NCBI RefSeq assembly: GCF_005116655.2
Contig: NZ_CP050698.1
Location: 5,062,001-5,126,000, forward strand
Length of the DNA stretch: 64,000 nt
Reading direction: 5' to 3'
DNA from: Desulfosediminicola flagellatus
GTDB taxonomy: Bacteria > Desulfobacterota > Desulfobulbia > Desulfobulbales > Desulfocapsaceae
Part shown: positions 44,385 through 53,346 of the stretch, piece by piece
Position numbering within the stretch: the stretch's first letter is position 1
Layout of the letters: each line of letters opens with the position of its first letter
The notes under the pieces: model-generated
What the model was told of the DNA's origin: nothing
What the model saw: the letters and a program-made list of their open reading frames with translations, nothing else
Databases searched by the model: none
Translations under genes and position numbers: made by a program

Positions 44385-46073
44385 CTATTCTTCAACTTCG
44401 TCATCGGAAAAGACATGCGCTCCGCAATTGTCCACCGCAGGCAAGGCAACCGGTATGATTGTTTTCTCGCTGATCCAGCGATTCACATCCACCGGCTTGA
44501 ACCGTCCATTTTCTTCTACAGGATACCGGATAGGCTGGCCGGGCTTCACGTCCGCCAGCACTTTGGATTTTTTGACTACAACGGTGCCGTTTACGATCAC
44601 ATAGGGAATGCCCGTGGAGGGAAGGCCGTTCTCACCTGCCGTAAAGGTTGAGTTGTCGGTAACTGTTTCTGGATCAAAGATCGTCAGGTCTGCAATTTTC
44701 CCTACCTGCACCCGCCCTCTGTCTTTCATATCCTGTAGCCCGGAGTCACCGAGATGCAGGGCCGACCAGTAGCTGAGTTGTGAAAGTTGAAACATCAGGG
44801 GCACACTCTGCTCGCGCCCCAGACGTAATGTCCTGGCATGTGTACCGGCCGTGCGTGGATTGCCTTCGTATGCTGAGTAATCGGCGTCCCATGGTAGAAG
44901 ATTCCCGTCTGCTTCATGCCCGGGCAGGCCGTCATTAGCCACGGCCATGTGCGGCATGGTAAGCCAGTACTTGATCCATTCCTCCCGCCATGGCATGAAT
45001 ATCACGATAGACCGGCTGGGATCACTGGCAACTGTCTCCTGAAAAGTCTCACGAGTAAAAAAGCTGTCTGTCTGAGGGTCAAAGATGGTCTCCTCGTAGC
45101 GGTTGCCCTGAATATCTTCCCATACTTCAGAGCGAAGAAAATCCGCAGAAATTGCTGTAGCACCTGAAGCGTATGGATAATGCTCGGACCACATGTTAAG
45201 GCCCTTGGCTCGGGCGAGCTGAAGTTTTTCTTCTATTTCCCACCACCCGTAATCGTTGTTATGTTGCACCAGCAGCGGCGCATCGAGAAGATATGCATTG
45301 GTAAATACCTCGTCAAAGCCGAGGGCAGCTTCCGTAGGCGGTTCGGAAGAGAGATGAAAACGGGTATGCACTGCTGTAAGGCGTCCATAGCGAGAGGCAA
45401 CACGCTGGGCCTCGAAAAGGGCATAGGTTGTCAATCCACGGGCCATGTAGGCGGGAACTGCAGCAAGACCAAGAGCTCCCTGCCGCAAATCTTCGTCAAG
45501 GAAACGAGACACCTTATTCATCGTTTCAACAGTGTCCTTTGTCATGGCCCAACCTACAACGCCGTCTTCACCTGCGGCATGCATGTAATGGGCTGCGTTG
45601 CCCATATCTACTGGCTCGTTCATGGCAATTTCCGGATCATGCACCCTCATCCGGTTCAGCGCATGGCTGGTGGTTGTACCATAATTGACCTGCCATCCGG
45701 ATTGCGTTTTCCCGTCGTACCACTCTCCGACATGGATTGCGCCGACCTCAAGATCCATAGCAGTGGTCACGCCGTCACGCAGGATCATCTTTATGGTGAA
45801 GGGGTCCACTCCATGGACATGGGTGTCGATAAAGCCGGGAGCGATCACAAGACCCTTTGCGTCAATTTTTTCGGTTCCGGTAATTTTATCCGTGGTGATA
45901 ACTGCTATTCGGCCATTTTTTATGCCCACATTGCTCACTGCATCAAACATAGTCTCCGGGTCCATGACACGACCGTTCAAAATCACAAGATCATAATCCT
46001 GTGCAAAGGATATTGAGATTAAGGCGAAGTGAAAAATCAATAGTGTAATTACTCGAAAAATTTTCAGGATCAT
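44385..46073 (-). CDS. Exported N-acyl-D-amino-acid deacylase-like amidohydrolase
   Basis: A 562-residue metal-dependent hydrolase with a signal peptide (about 1-24). The metal site begins P-G-F-I-D-T-H-V-H, followed by D-G-V-T-T-A-M-D-L-E, and the C-terminal beta-sandwich is typical (V-G-K-I-A-D-L-T-I-F). Length and motifs fit the D-aminoacylase/N-acyl-D-amino-acid deacylase group, though cytoplasmic members are commoner. It should act in the periplasm, on an acylated amino acid or similar amide; exact substrate unknown. Followed by an outer-membrane barrel gene. G+C is visibly higher than in the 42-43 kb neighbour. Confidence 0.85.
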   Translation of the reverse strand: MILKIFRVITLLIFHFALISISFAQDYDLVILNGRVMDPETMFDAVSNVGIKNGRIAVITTDKITGTEKIDAKGLVIAPGFIDTHVHGVDPFTIKMILRDGVTTAMDLEVGAIHVGEWYDGKTQSGWQVNYGTTTSHALNRMRVHDPEIAMNEPVDMGNAAHYMHAAGEDGVVGWAMTKDTVETMNKVSRFLDEDLRQGALGLAAVPAYMARGLTTYALFEAQRVASRYGRLTAVHTRFHLSSEPPTEAALGFDEVFTNAYLLDAPLLVQHNNDYGWWEIEEKLQLARAKGLNMWSEHYPYASGATAISADFLRSEVWEDIQGNRYEETIFDPQTDSFFTRETFQETVASDPSRSIVIFMPWREEWIKYWLTMPHMAVANDGLPGHEADGNLLPWDADYSAYEGNPRTAGTHARTLRLGREQSVPLMFQLSQLSYWSALHLGDSGLQDMKDRGRVQVGKIADLTIFDPETVTDNSTFTAGENGLPSTGIPYVIVNGTVVVKKSKVLADVKPGQPIRYPVEENGRFKPVDVNRWISEKTIIPVALPAVDNCGAHVFSDDEVEE

Positions 46074-46099
46074 TCTTTCTCCTTTTAAGGATGATCATT

Positions 46100-46163
46100 G
46101 CACCACTGCAGCATTTATAACCTGGGAGCGTGCACCACTGCAGCATTTATAACCTGGGAGCGT
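46100..46163. repeat. Perfect tandem duplication of a 32-bp unit
   Basis: GCACCACTGCAGCATTTATA plus 12 further bases occurs twice in a row, without mismatch, 27 bp upstream of the deacylase start. The rest of the 400-bp gap to 46471 shows nothing else. A recent slippage event, possibly touching the promoter region. Confidence 0.9.
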
Positions 46164-46471
46164 CTACTATCTGCTTATCTGACTGCATCTATTACACAAT
46201 ACTCTCCTGCCGTTGTGTCCATGTACTTTTGCACCTTTTCATTTCACCTCTATTACCTTTGCACAATGGCCCGCGCATAAATCAGCAGGCACAGAGATTT
46301 ATTATAGACGTTGGAAAACCAGACCATAGCCATATCCTTCTTCAGAGAAACGTAGATGCACTGGCCATTATCCCCGATTTATACGGGTCACTATCTTTAA
46401 ATACGGTGCCTCATTGATAGGAGGCATGGGAAGGTGACTCTTTGAAGTTCTTAATCATACGGCCGCCAAGA

Positions 46472-48331
46472 TCACTGTCCTGAAGCTGCTTGTATTGCGC
46501 CGATAAATACACTCAAGCCATGGTTAAAACAGCCGTCACCGCAAACAGGTTTAAACCCGGTATGTTCATGAAGTATGCACACAGGGTCACTCACTGTCAC
46601 TCCGAATAATGCTGCACCAGAGAGTGATGCTGCATGAGCTGGTCGTTTGTAAACTGATCGGCCTTCTTTAAACGTTTCCAGCACCTTCAAATCGTCAAGT
46701 TGGTCCTCTGGAACCTTCATCGGGTTGCCAGACAAAACAACCAGATCGGCAAGTTTACCAACTTCAATGGAGCCTTTCCGGTCTTCTTCGAAATGTTGCC
46801 AGGCTGGCCATATAGTCATTGCTTTCAGAGCAGTATCAACAGAAACACGTTGATGCGCCCCCAATATATCACCGGTACGTGAACGACGTGTAACTGTTGA
46901 AGACAATACCCGCATTGAATCAGGAAGAGCTACAGGAGCATCATGATGAGTCCCGAACATCATTCCGCGCTCTGTCAGCCATCCCGTTGGGGAAATATTT
47001 TCTGCGCGCACAGGTCCAAGTACTGAGTCACGATGATAATCACCCCAATAGAAGGTGTGCATCGGAAAAAGAGATGGGAAAATTGCGAGTTCTTTCAGTT
47101 GATCGACCTGATCTTCTCGTAAAGTCTGACCATGTATTAATACCGGTCTGTTGTGAACATCCGGAAATTTTTCTCTGGCGATCTGAACAGCCTTAATGAA
47201 CAGATCAATGGCCGCATCACCATTAGCATGACAGAGAATCTGCCAGTTATGAGCAAAGGCCTTTTGAATCGCTTTTAAGGTTTGCTCTTCAGTGATTGCC
47301 GGATAACCAACATAATTTTTATCCCTTCCCGGAGGTGGTATAAAATACGGTTCTGTCAGCCATGCTGTTTTCCCCTGGGGAGATCCATCAATGGTGAGTT
47401 TGGCACCGCCTATACGATAGCGGTTAGTGTACGTGCCTGTTGGTTCAATATTCTCAACTTCAAGGATGTCTGGATACGCAACCAGATCTATCTTCAGCGC
47501 ACCGGAGTCAGCAACACGCTTCATTGCATCAAGTGCCGGAGCAGTTGCCCTGCCCTCCTGACCAGTGGTATAGCCATAAGAGGCGAGCATTTTTACCCCT
47601 TCGACGACAAACATATCGTTGATATTGGTGTTCAATGATTGTGCGAAAGCACCGGCTAACTGGAAAAATGCGTACTCCTCAGCAACACCGTTTGGTTCTT
47701 TGCTATCTTCTTCACGCTGAAAAACTCCACCTGCCGGGTCTTCAGTTGCGGCAGATATTTTGGCAATTTCCAGAGCTTTCGAGTTTGCTACTCCCAGATG
47801 GCCGGACTGGTGGACAATGAGAACCGGAATGTCTTTAGATACCAGGTCAAGGTCATGACGAGTCGGATGGCGATTTTCGGCTAATTGAGAATTGTCATAA
47901 CCAAACCCAATAATCCAGCCAATTTTCTCGATGCCTTCCTGGTTAGCTTTTGCCCAGTCCTGGAGTAGCGTTATAAGTGACTCAATATCCTTTCCATTTC
48001 CATCAGGAGGCGGAAGTAAATTTGCGGTGAGAGATTGGAAACCCACTAACCAGGCATGACCATGAGAATCAAAGAACCCTGGAAGCATAGTTTTTCCCAA
48101 GAGGTCAACTCGGGTGGTTGTACTCCCTGATTTCTGTAAGACAGTTGCCTCATCTCCAATAGCGACAATCCTGCCTTCTTTTACCGCGATCGCCTCAACT
48201 TCAGGCTGTTTGTCATTCATAGTGAGTATCGAACCATTGTGAAAAATAACATCCACAGATTCTGCACCAAATATCGGTTGGGCAAGATTCAGAAAAAACA
48301 GTCCAGTTATTAAACCCAATAGAGTCTTCAT
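46472..48331 (-). CDS. Exported YtcJ-like amidohydrolase (amidohydrolase family 3)
   Basis: A 619-residue protein. Start at 48331 (M-K-T-L-L-G-L-I) opens a signal peptide ending I-F-G-A; a longer frame lacks a ribosome-binding site. Motifs: G-K-T-M-L-P-G-F-F-D-S-H-G-H (metal), D-G-S-P-Q-G-K-T-A-W, C-H-A-N-G-D-A-A-I-D and H-H-D-A-P-V. The end extends past the usual family C-terminus with a His/Cys-rich tail (C-I-L-H-E-H-T-G, K-P-V-C-G-D-G-C-F-N-H). A deleted copy of this gene lies at 30035-30571. Confidence 0.88.
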   Translation of the reverse strand: MKTLLGLITGLFFLNLAQPIFGAESVDVIFHNGSILTMNDKQPEVEAIAVKEGRIVAIGDEATVLQKSGSTTTRVDLLGKTMLPGFFDSHGHAWLVGFQSLTANLLPPPDGNGKDIESLITLLQDWAKANQEGIEKIGWIIGFGYDNSQLAENRHPTRHDLDLVSKDIPVLIVHQSGHLGVANSKALEIAKISAATEDPAGGVFQREEDSKEPNGVAEEYAFFQLAGAFAQSLNTNINDMFVVEGVKMLASYGYTTGQEGRATAPALDAMKRVADSGALKIDLVAYPDILEVENIEPTGTYTNRYRIGGAKLTIDGSPQGKTAWLTEPYFIPPPGRDKNYVGYPAITEEQTLKAIQKAFAHNWQILCHANGDAAIDLFIKAVQIAREKFPDVHNRPVLIHGQTLREDQVDQLKELAIFPSLFPMHTFYWGDYHRDSVLGPVRAENISPTGWLTERGMMFGTHHDAPVALPDSMRVLSSTVTRRSRTGDILGAHQRVSVDTALKAMTIWPAWQHFEEDRKGSIEVGKLADLVVLSGNPMKVPEDQLDDLKVLETFKEGRSVYKRPAHAASLSGAALFGVTVSDPVCILHEHTGFKPVCGDGCFNHGLSVFIGAIQAASGQ

Positions 48332-48513
48332 AAAGTTATCCTTGGTTGATATGGGTAATAAAAGTGCTATAAAACGAAAAGTATCAGAAGGAGTTTTTTG
48401 CTTCTCGGCACAAAAACCTAACACACTATACCAGCTAGTCTAGAAATTTCGTAGTACACTGAATGAATATTTCTGAATTATTATGATTTCTGGAGGATTG
48501 TAAAAAACTCAAG

Positions 48514-48765
48514 ATGTATATCGATCATCTCTTTAGTCACCTGTATGTCCTCTATCAACCAGGAAATACAAGACTGCCGTTTCTGGATTATCCGGCTTTT
48601 CATTCTTTAAAAACCTTGAATAATCGAGTCATTAAGGAAGATCAGGCACTTGAAGCGGGCACTAGAGGTTTTATCAATAAGCCTATGGTTAAAAGTGAAA
48701 TCGCTGGGATGATTCGTCAAGTACTGGCCAGCAGCAGAGATGCTAACAAAACTATTTCCAGTTAA
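48514..48765 (+). pseudogene. Remnant of a response-regulator receiver domain
   Basis: An 83-codon frame whose end (D-Q-A-L-E-A-G-T-R-G-F-I-N-K-P then I-A-G-M-I-R-Q-V-L) is the last strand and helix of a CheY-like receiver, including the conserved Lys-Pro. The phosphorylation-site half is missing and the first 45 residues make no sense. It begins right where the duplicated segment ends (48511), so it is probably a truncated gene. Confidence 0.55.
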
Positions 48766-48827
48766 CCTGAATCTTTGATGAAAATTGTGTGGGGGGAGGA
48801 AATCTTCAGACTGAGATCACTCACTAT

Positions 48828-49172
48828 TCATTTCAAGAATTCTGCCAGCTTCATCACGAAGTACCAAAATTTATAGAGGACGTACCAGCCGGAGCTCTGT
48901 AACGTCCGGATCACATCGATATCATTGATTATCATATCAAGGGACCAATAACCAACATCGTGCAGCACCTTTTTACTGAACACCGCAATGACTCCCACTT
49001 GCGAACACATCTGAAACCGAGATCGACCCCATGAAACAGCATTTGGTTCACGCAGTGTGTCACCATCAATACATACCAGATGTAAACTTGTCACCGCTGT
49101 TTCACACAAAAGAAAGTCCTGGCAGGACTGCATGCCAGAAGAACAAGTGAATATTTTCAAACGAGATCTCAT
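48828..49172 (-). pseudogene. Remnant of a PgaC/IcaA-type glycosyltransferase 2
   Basis: The frame keeps two disconnected pieces of a polysaccharide synthase. C-I-D-G-D-T-L matches the first nucleotide-sugar/metal motif; S-Q-V-G-V-I-A-V-F then H-D-V-G-Y-W-S-L-D-M-I and D-I-D match the acceptor part (usually T-E-D-I-D). About 50 residues between are missing, as are the membrane helices. Clearly degraded and internally deleted. Next to the receiver remnant, suggesting a lost exopolysaccharide and signalling locus. Confidence 0.6.
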
Positions 49173-49184
49173 AAAGAAGCAAAC

Positions 49185-50273
49185 TCAGTTTACTGGAATA
49201 ACAACGCTCCCCCCTTGTTTGTTATTCGAGTCAAGTAGCGTTATGAGCGTTAGCGCGTATTGAAGAGATCTTTTCGAGAAATGATCAGTTTTATCAATCC
49301 AAAACCACATGCCGAGATATTTCACCGCCACATATGCATCTCCAGGATTTTCCGAACCGCTTTGGATCTCCATGAGAGGCAATAAGCCAGACATGTCCTT
49401 CTCAGGTATCGGCTTTAAAGGTGGTGCGACCCTTGAACTGATGTGAGTTTCAGGGATTTGCACCCCTGTTGAAAGTGCCACCAAAACTTGTAGTAAAGAA
49501 CGGCCTTGAATAAAAACATTCTCTTGATTGTGGAAATCTGAATCATTAACAATCCCAAATGAGTTTTTACTTACATCCAATCCTAATCTTTGTTTCAGGT
49601 CTCGAAGGTCGCTGCGCTGATTTATGGTCAGTTTTTCAGGAAATATTCTTAGAGTGACAGTTTCTGGTTTCTTTTCATTTTTCCTTATTGAAACTCTCAT
49701 CGCGTCAGCGGCTTGTAAGACTTTGAGCATCGTAATAAACTGTGCGAACGCGACATCTGTTCGATGCATCACTCCATATTGAGCGCTTGAGTTGAAATTA
49801 CCACTCACTGATCGAAGTGCGATACGGGAAAGATGATCAGCTGGCCAACCTGACTCGATCAGTGCAAATACAGAAGCAGGTTTAGCAGGTGTCAACATAG
49901 CATTGACATAATTTTCTCCTGAAAGTGGTTTGTATAAAATTGTTGGTCTTTCAGCGAATTTTCCTACCCAACCGGCTTCTGCCTGGTCATTTGTCAGAAC
50001 ATCTGAGATTCCACGCTTACCAATAAGCCTTGCAGTACCAGTATGTTCCATCGTATATGCAGTTATGATTTGGTCTACAGTCACAAAAGTTGGCCAATCG
50101 CTATATCGTATCCTGACGATATTCAACAAGACCTGTTCTTTCCATGAGTCTCCAACCGCAGTTGTATAATCGAATCGGTCCTTGTACATCATGTCCGGCC
50201 CAACCCGCGTACAACCATTTGTGACCAGAAAGAAGACTATTATGCAGAGAATAAAACCACGATGTAATCGCAT
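49185..50273 (-). CDS. Predicted lipoprotein of unknown function
   Basis: A 362-residue exported protein. Start at 50273 (GAGG upstream). The signal peptide ends V-T-N-G-C-T, a lipobox, so it is a lipoprotein; Thr at +2 suggests outer-membrane sorting. The mature part is soluble, with G-D-S-W-K-E-Q-V-L-L-N-I-V-R-I-R-Y-S-D-W near its start and a conserved-looking V-A-V-K-Y-L-G-M-W-F-W-I near the end. I do not recognise the family. Downstream of the barrel genes on the same strand, probably one operon with 50376-52882. Confidence 0.75.
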   Translation of the reverse strand: MRLHRGFILCIIVFFLVTNGCTRVGPDMMYKDRFDYTTAVGDSWKEQVLLNIVRIRYSDWPTFVTVDQIITAYTMEHTGTARLIGKRGISDVLTNDQAEAGWVGKFAERPTILYKPLSGENYVNAMLTPAKPASVFALIESGWPADHLSRIALRSVSGNFNSSAQYGVMHRTDVAFAQFITMLKVLQAADAMRVSIRKNEKKPETVTLRIFPEKLTINQRSDLRDLKQRLGLDVSKNSFGIVNDSDFHNQENVFIQGRSLLQVLVALSTGVQIPETHISSRVAPPLKPIPEKDMSGLLPLMEIQSGSENPGDAYVAVKYLGMWFWIDKTDHFSKRSLQYALTLITLLDSNNKQGGSVVIPVN

Positions 50274-50375
50274 ATGTTGATGCCTCAAGTGCCAAATTAA
50301 TACACCGATGCTTCATCAAAATGAGAGGAGATATACGTTGTAGCTGCTCAATAATACGTAGTGTTACTGTAAACT

Positions 50376-51602
50376 TTAATCCCCCAGGCCAATCAGGCTC
50401 GCAAGGCCATTTTTCACAACAGGAGCAATATTTAAACTGATCATCCACTCTGGACCAAAGTCGTCAGCTTTCTCAACATAATAATTCACTTCTGCCGAGA
50501 GTTTCCATGGTCTACCGTGCCAGACAACAGTCTTACCTGCGTTGATCTGCAACGGTACAGTCCACTGTTCACTCTCCCAATCATAGGTGATTGTTGGACC
50601 AGAGCCGACACTCCATCCTCCACCAGGTAGATAGGTGTAAAACACTTGAATTGAGGTGATGTTAATCTGGTTTTCAGTCCAGCCAGCGACATCCCATTGA
50701 TGACTCGGGAATAATCCAGCAACCCATTTCGGGTTCAATTTCCCGATAAGAAGTTCAGGGCCGAGAGTCCACTGACCAGATCCCAGATCATTAGTAGCAG
50801 TGGGCAGTGAGGTGATTATCCCGTAGGCAAACATCAGGCTGCTGTCACTCAATTTGGGGGCATATGCAAGATCAAATGCAATGTCACCAAAGCCTGTTTC
50901 TCCTCCGAACCCTCCTGCAAATACTGGTTGATCAACAAGGAACGGGATGGCCGGTCGCCAGATGAGCTTGTCACCATTCTCCAAGACAAAAGGCAGACCT
51001 GGCTGAAAAAGCAATGTATAGCTCGATTGATCGTCAGCACCAGGTAAGTCTCCCTCAAACCAGCGTAACTGGTTTTTAAATGTCAAGGTAGCCACGGCGC
51101 TATTGGGGTTGGATAGCTCAGCAGCAAGCTCTGCAGCTGAAGGTTTTGCTGCTCCACCTTTATTATCAACTGTTTCGGGTTCTCCGATGGTTATTGCTGC
51201 ACCGCCAATCACCTCAAATTCTGTCACCTTGCCTGAGACAACCTCACGGGCCCGATATAGCTTTTCGTTATCACTATTACGCTCAAATTGATAACAGGCT
51301 ATCTCCTGCTCCGCGTTAATACAAACCTGATTGTCTCCTTTCACCTCCCAGGTCCTTGGAATAGTTGCGCCCCAGGCAAACAATGTTCCGGTTCCGTCAT
51401 GGTTATATTCACCTCTGATGAGGTTTCCATTGGGTAAAGTACGTTGTAGTTTTTTCCCACTCATATACTTATGCAGATTTTCTTTCCCGGTAACAGGTAT
51501 CCACTCGTTAGCATGTGCAAGTGCTACGAAACAGAAAATGAGTAAAGTGCCTACTGCTATTGGCTTCAAGATTCTTAAGCCCAAGCCTTCGCTTATCGAC
51601 AT
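50376..51602 (-). CDS. Exported protein with C-terminal outer-membrane barrel (paralogue of 43509-44318)
   Basis: A 408-residue protein; start at 51602 after AGGAG (the frame opens further upstream, overlapping the porin gene). Signal peptide about 1-31. The first 125 or so mature residues form an extra domain (E-N-L-H-K-Y-M-S-G-K, R-G-E-Y-N-H-D-G-T-G, with paired cysteines in V-C-I-N-A-E-Q-E-I-A-C-Y). The remainder matches the Phenol_MetA_deg-like barrel of the other gene (P-T-I-T-Y-D-W-E-S-E-Q-W). The N-terminal add-on may be a sensor or ligand-binding domain; function unknown. Confidence 0.75.
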   Translation of the reverse strand: MSISEGLGLRILKPIAVGTLLIFCFVALAHANEWIPVTGKENLHKYMSGKKLQRTLPNGNLIRGEYNHDGTGTLFAWGATIPRTWEVKGDNQVCINAEQEIACYQFERNSDNEKLYRAREVVSGKVTEFEVIGGAAITIGEPETVDNKGGAAKPSAAELAAELSNPNSAVATLTFKNQLRWFEGDLPGADDQSSYTLLFQPGLPFVLENGDKLIWRPAIPFLVDQPVFAGGFGGETGFGDIAFDLAYAPKLSDSSLMFAYGIITSLPTATNDLGSGQWTLGPELLIGKLNPKWVAGLFPSHQWDVAGWTENQINITSIQVFYTYLPGGGWSVGSGPTITYDWESEQWTVPLQINAGKTVVWHGRPWKLSAEVNYYVEKADDFGPEWMISLNIAPVVKNGLASLIGLGD

Positions 51603-51637
51603 GATTAATCTCCTGTTTTTGTTTATCATTGCAGTAT

Positions 51638-52882
51638 TTATAATGCTACGCGAAGCCGTAACCCAAATGCCCACAGATTATCTTCATCATCATTCAACGC
51701 CGGGTCTTTGATATATTGAATCGAAGGTGTCACAGCGAGTTCTTTTGTCAGCTGAAGTCTCCAGAACAGTTCTGTTGTATACTGATCGTCTGCACCTGCA
51801 AATGATGTCTGATTGGGTTTGCCCCAGTTGAATCCCAGGCCAATAACGCCACGCATGGGAACGGGCTGATACCCGAGACCGACTGTTACTGATTTTTCAA
51901 GAAGGCTGCCGCTGTCTTCTGTATAGCCGCCCCGTACAAAAGGAAGCCATTTGTCGTTTATCCAGTTCTGCCAGGAAACATTGATTCCCCAGCCATCGGG
52001 TGTGCCGTTGGTACGCTCGTCGATCTGCCAGAAGGTTAGATGAATGTTGTCAAAATAGAGATTGTCCTGATTTGGCGTGAAACCGATTTCAACCCATTTG
52101 AAAAAATCACTATCGCTGGCCACTGAATCAAATCCATCAAAAGGTTCGGTCGGATCTGAGTTGGCATCGGCAATTCCTGCCTGAATGTAAATCTTGTCTG
52201 TCACCATCCCACCTGCACCGATACCTAGAGTGGCATCGTTGGGAAGGTCGGTAGCAGCCGAACCTGTCGAGAATACAAAGTTATTGAACCCGGTCCATGG
52301 ACTGGCCATCAGGTAGACATCCACAAAATCGGTAACGTCCAGAAAACCTCCGACGATAGCCCATGTGCCTTTGCTTAAATATTGCTTCCAATAGAGGTTG
52401 GTCAGCCGTGTCCCCTGGTCGCTGAACGGCGGCTCAAAAATCCCGGCATAGCCGCTTTCAAACCCTAATGCGCTCGGAGGTATATCAGAATATTTGTGGC
52501 GATTCTCAACCTTCCAGTTTAAGCTTCCCTTGTTAGGAGTGCCGCGATTGACCAGATCCCAGAACCCAAAGAAGCGAACCATGCCACTACTTGCAGAATC
52601 CTCACCCGGACTTCCGCTGACTCCCATGAACAAAGCAGAATAGTCGAGACTCCAGTTGAAGCCGGTTCTCTCTGCCACGCCGGTTTTCCATTCCTGAATC
52701 GGAGCAAAAAGCTTTGATTCGTACAAAGGATTGACCTCTTGGTCCATGTTGATCTGGTTCTCAACCTCATCCGGGCTCAGCAGCGGACTTGTTTTGCTTC
52801 CCGATTCGCCTTCTTCTGCCAGCGTAGCAGTAGCAAATGCTGTCAGCAGAAACGTACACAATGCGAATTTTATCATTTTCAT
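51638..52882 (-). CDS. OprB-family carbohydrate porin
   Basis: A 414-residue outer-membrane porin. Start at 52882, supported by GGAGAG; signal peptide ending T-L-A. Motifs fit carbohydrate-selective porin B: F-N-W-S-L-D-Y, F-W-D-L-V-N-R-G-T, W-A-I-V-G-G-F-L-D-V-T-D-F, L-G-I-G-A-G-G-M-V, and L-T-F-W-Q-I-D-E-R followed by N-D-K-W-L-P-F-V-R-G-G-Y. The last residues (L-R-L-R-V-A-L) form the closing strand, without the usual terminal Phe. It heads the minus-strand set 52882 to 49185 and probably admits small polar solutes. Confidence 0.85.
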   Translation of the reverse strand: MKMIKFALCTFLLTAFATATLAEEGESGSKTSPLLSPDEVENQINMDQEVNPLYESKLFAPIQEWKTGVAERTGFNWSLDYSALFMGVSGSPGEDSASSGMVRFFGFWDLVNRGTPNKGSLNWKVENRHKYSDIPPSALGFESGYAGIFEPPFSDQGTRLTNLYWKQYLSKGTWAIVGGFLDVTDFVDVYLMASPWTGFNNFVFSTGSAATDLPNDATLGIGAGGMVTDKIYIQAGIADANSDPTEPFDGFDSVASDSDFFKWVEIGFTPNQDNLYFDNIHLTFWQIDERTNGTPDGWGINVSWQNWINDKWLPFVRGGYTEDSGSLLEKSVTVGLGYQPVPMRGVIGLGFNWGKPNQTSFAGADDQYTTELFWRLQLTKELAVTPSIQYIKDPALNDDEDNLWAFGLRLRVAL

Positions 52883-52895
52883 CCTTCTCTCCAGT

Positions 52896-53165
52896 TTATT
52901 GCTTCTCACATTCACCATCTACGTATTCAATGACCTCATGGTCAGAGCATGCTGTGCAGCCGTTGGAATACGTTTGATGACTGCCATCCTTCTTTTCTCC
53001 ACAGACAGGATTATAATCCATGGTGCAAACCTGGGGCCGGGGGTCAGAACAGACAGTATGTTTTTTGTAATCCGATAATTGGTTATGTTGTCCATTAGTT
53101 GCAACACAGCCCATGAGGAAGAAAATGGCGAGCACAAACGATGTTATCCGGCTTTGTCTTTTCAT
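52896..53165 (-). CDS. Lipoprotein with a Kazal-type protease-inhibitor domain
   Basis: An 89-residue protein; start at 53165 after GAGGAAG. The signal peptide ends F-L-M-G-C, a lipobox. The mature domain has the Kazal pattern: C-T-M-D-Y-N-P-V-C-G, Q-T-Y-S-N-G-C-T-A-C and a closing G-E-C, with six cysteines after the lipobox plus one extra. Kazal domains inhibit serine proteases; bacterial examples are scattered and mostly uncharacterised. It lies 13 bp ahead of the porin gene on the same strand. A periplasmic or surface protease inhibitor is a fair inference. Confidence 0.82.
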   Translation of the reverse strand: MKRQSRITSFVLAIFFLMGCVATNGQHNQLSDYKKHTVCSDPRPQVCTMDYNPVCGEKKDGSHQTYSNGCTACSDHEVIEYVDGECEKQ

Positions 53166-53231
53166 TTTCTTCCTCACATGCAGGGTAGAGTTAATTGCGG
53201 AACGCTTCTGCGCTCTGCAATGTCGTTAGTT

Positions 53232-53316
53232 CTAGAGCGTATTCTTATAAATCTTGCCGTCCTTCATGATCAGGTTGATGGTCTCCACACCGTCGCGCGG
53301 CGGCGCCTTGTACTAT
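53232..53316 (-). pseudogene. C-terminal remnant of a second amidohydrolase
   Basis: On the minus strand the last 26 or so codons read V-E-T-I-N-L-I-M-K-D-G-K-I-Y-K-N-T-L then stop, almost identical to the end of the 54084-55604 amidohydrolase (P-E-T-I-R-I-I-M-K-D-G-K-I-Y-K-N-T-L). No upstream part is left. It sits right after the second DUF3299 gene, where a duplicated amidohydrolase would be expected. Confidence 0.85.
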
Positions 53317-53346
53317 TGATACGTTTAATATCACACAACCTCCCGG

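Noticed and set aside
45180..46016. 278-codon frame opposite the deacylase gene
   Set aside because: Shadow of a well-supported amidohydrolase; no ribosome-binding site or family pattern.
46130..46417. 95-codon frame in the gap next to the tandem repeat
   Set aside because: Begins inside the duplicated 32-bp unit; the composition looks random.
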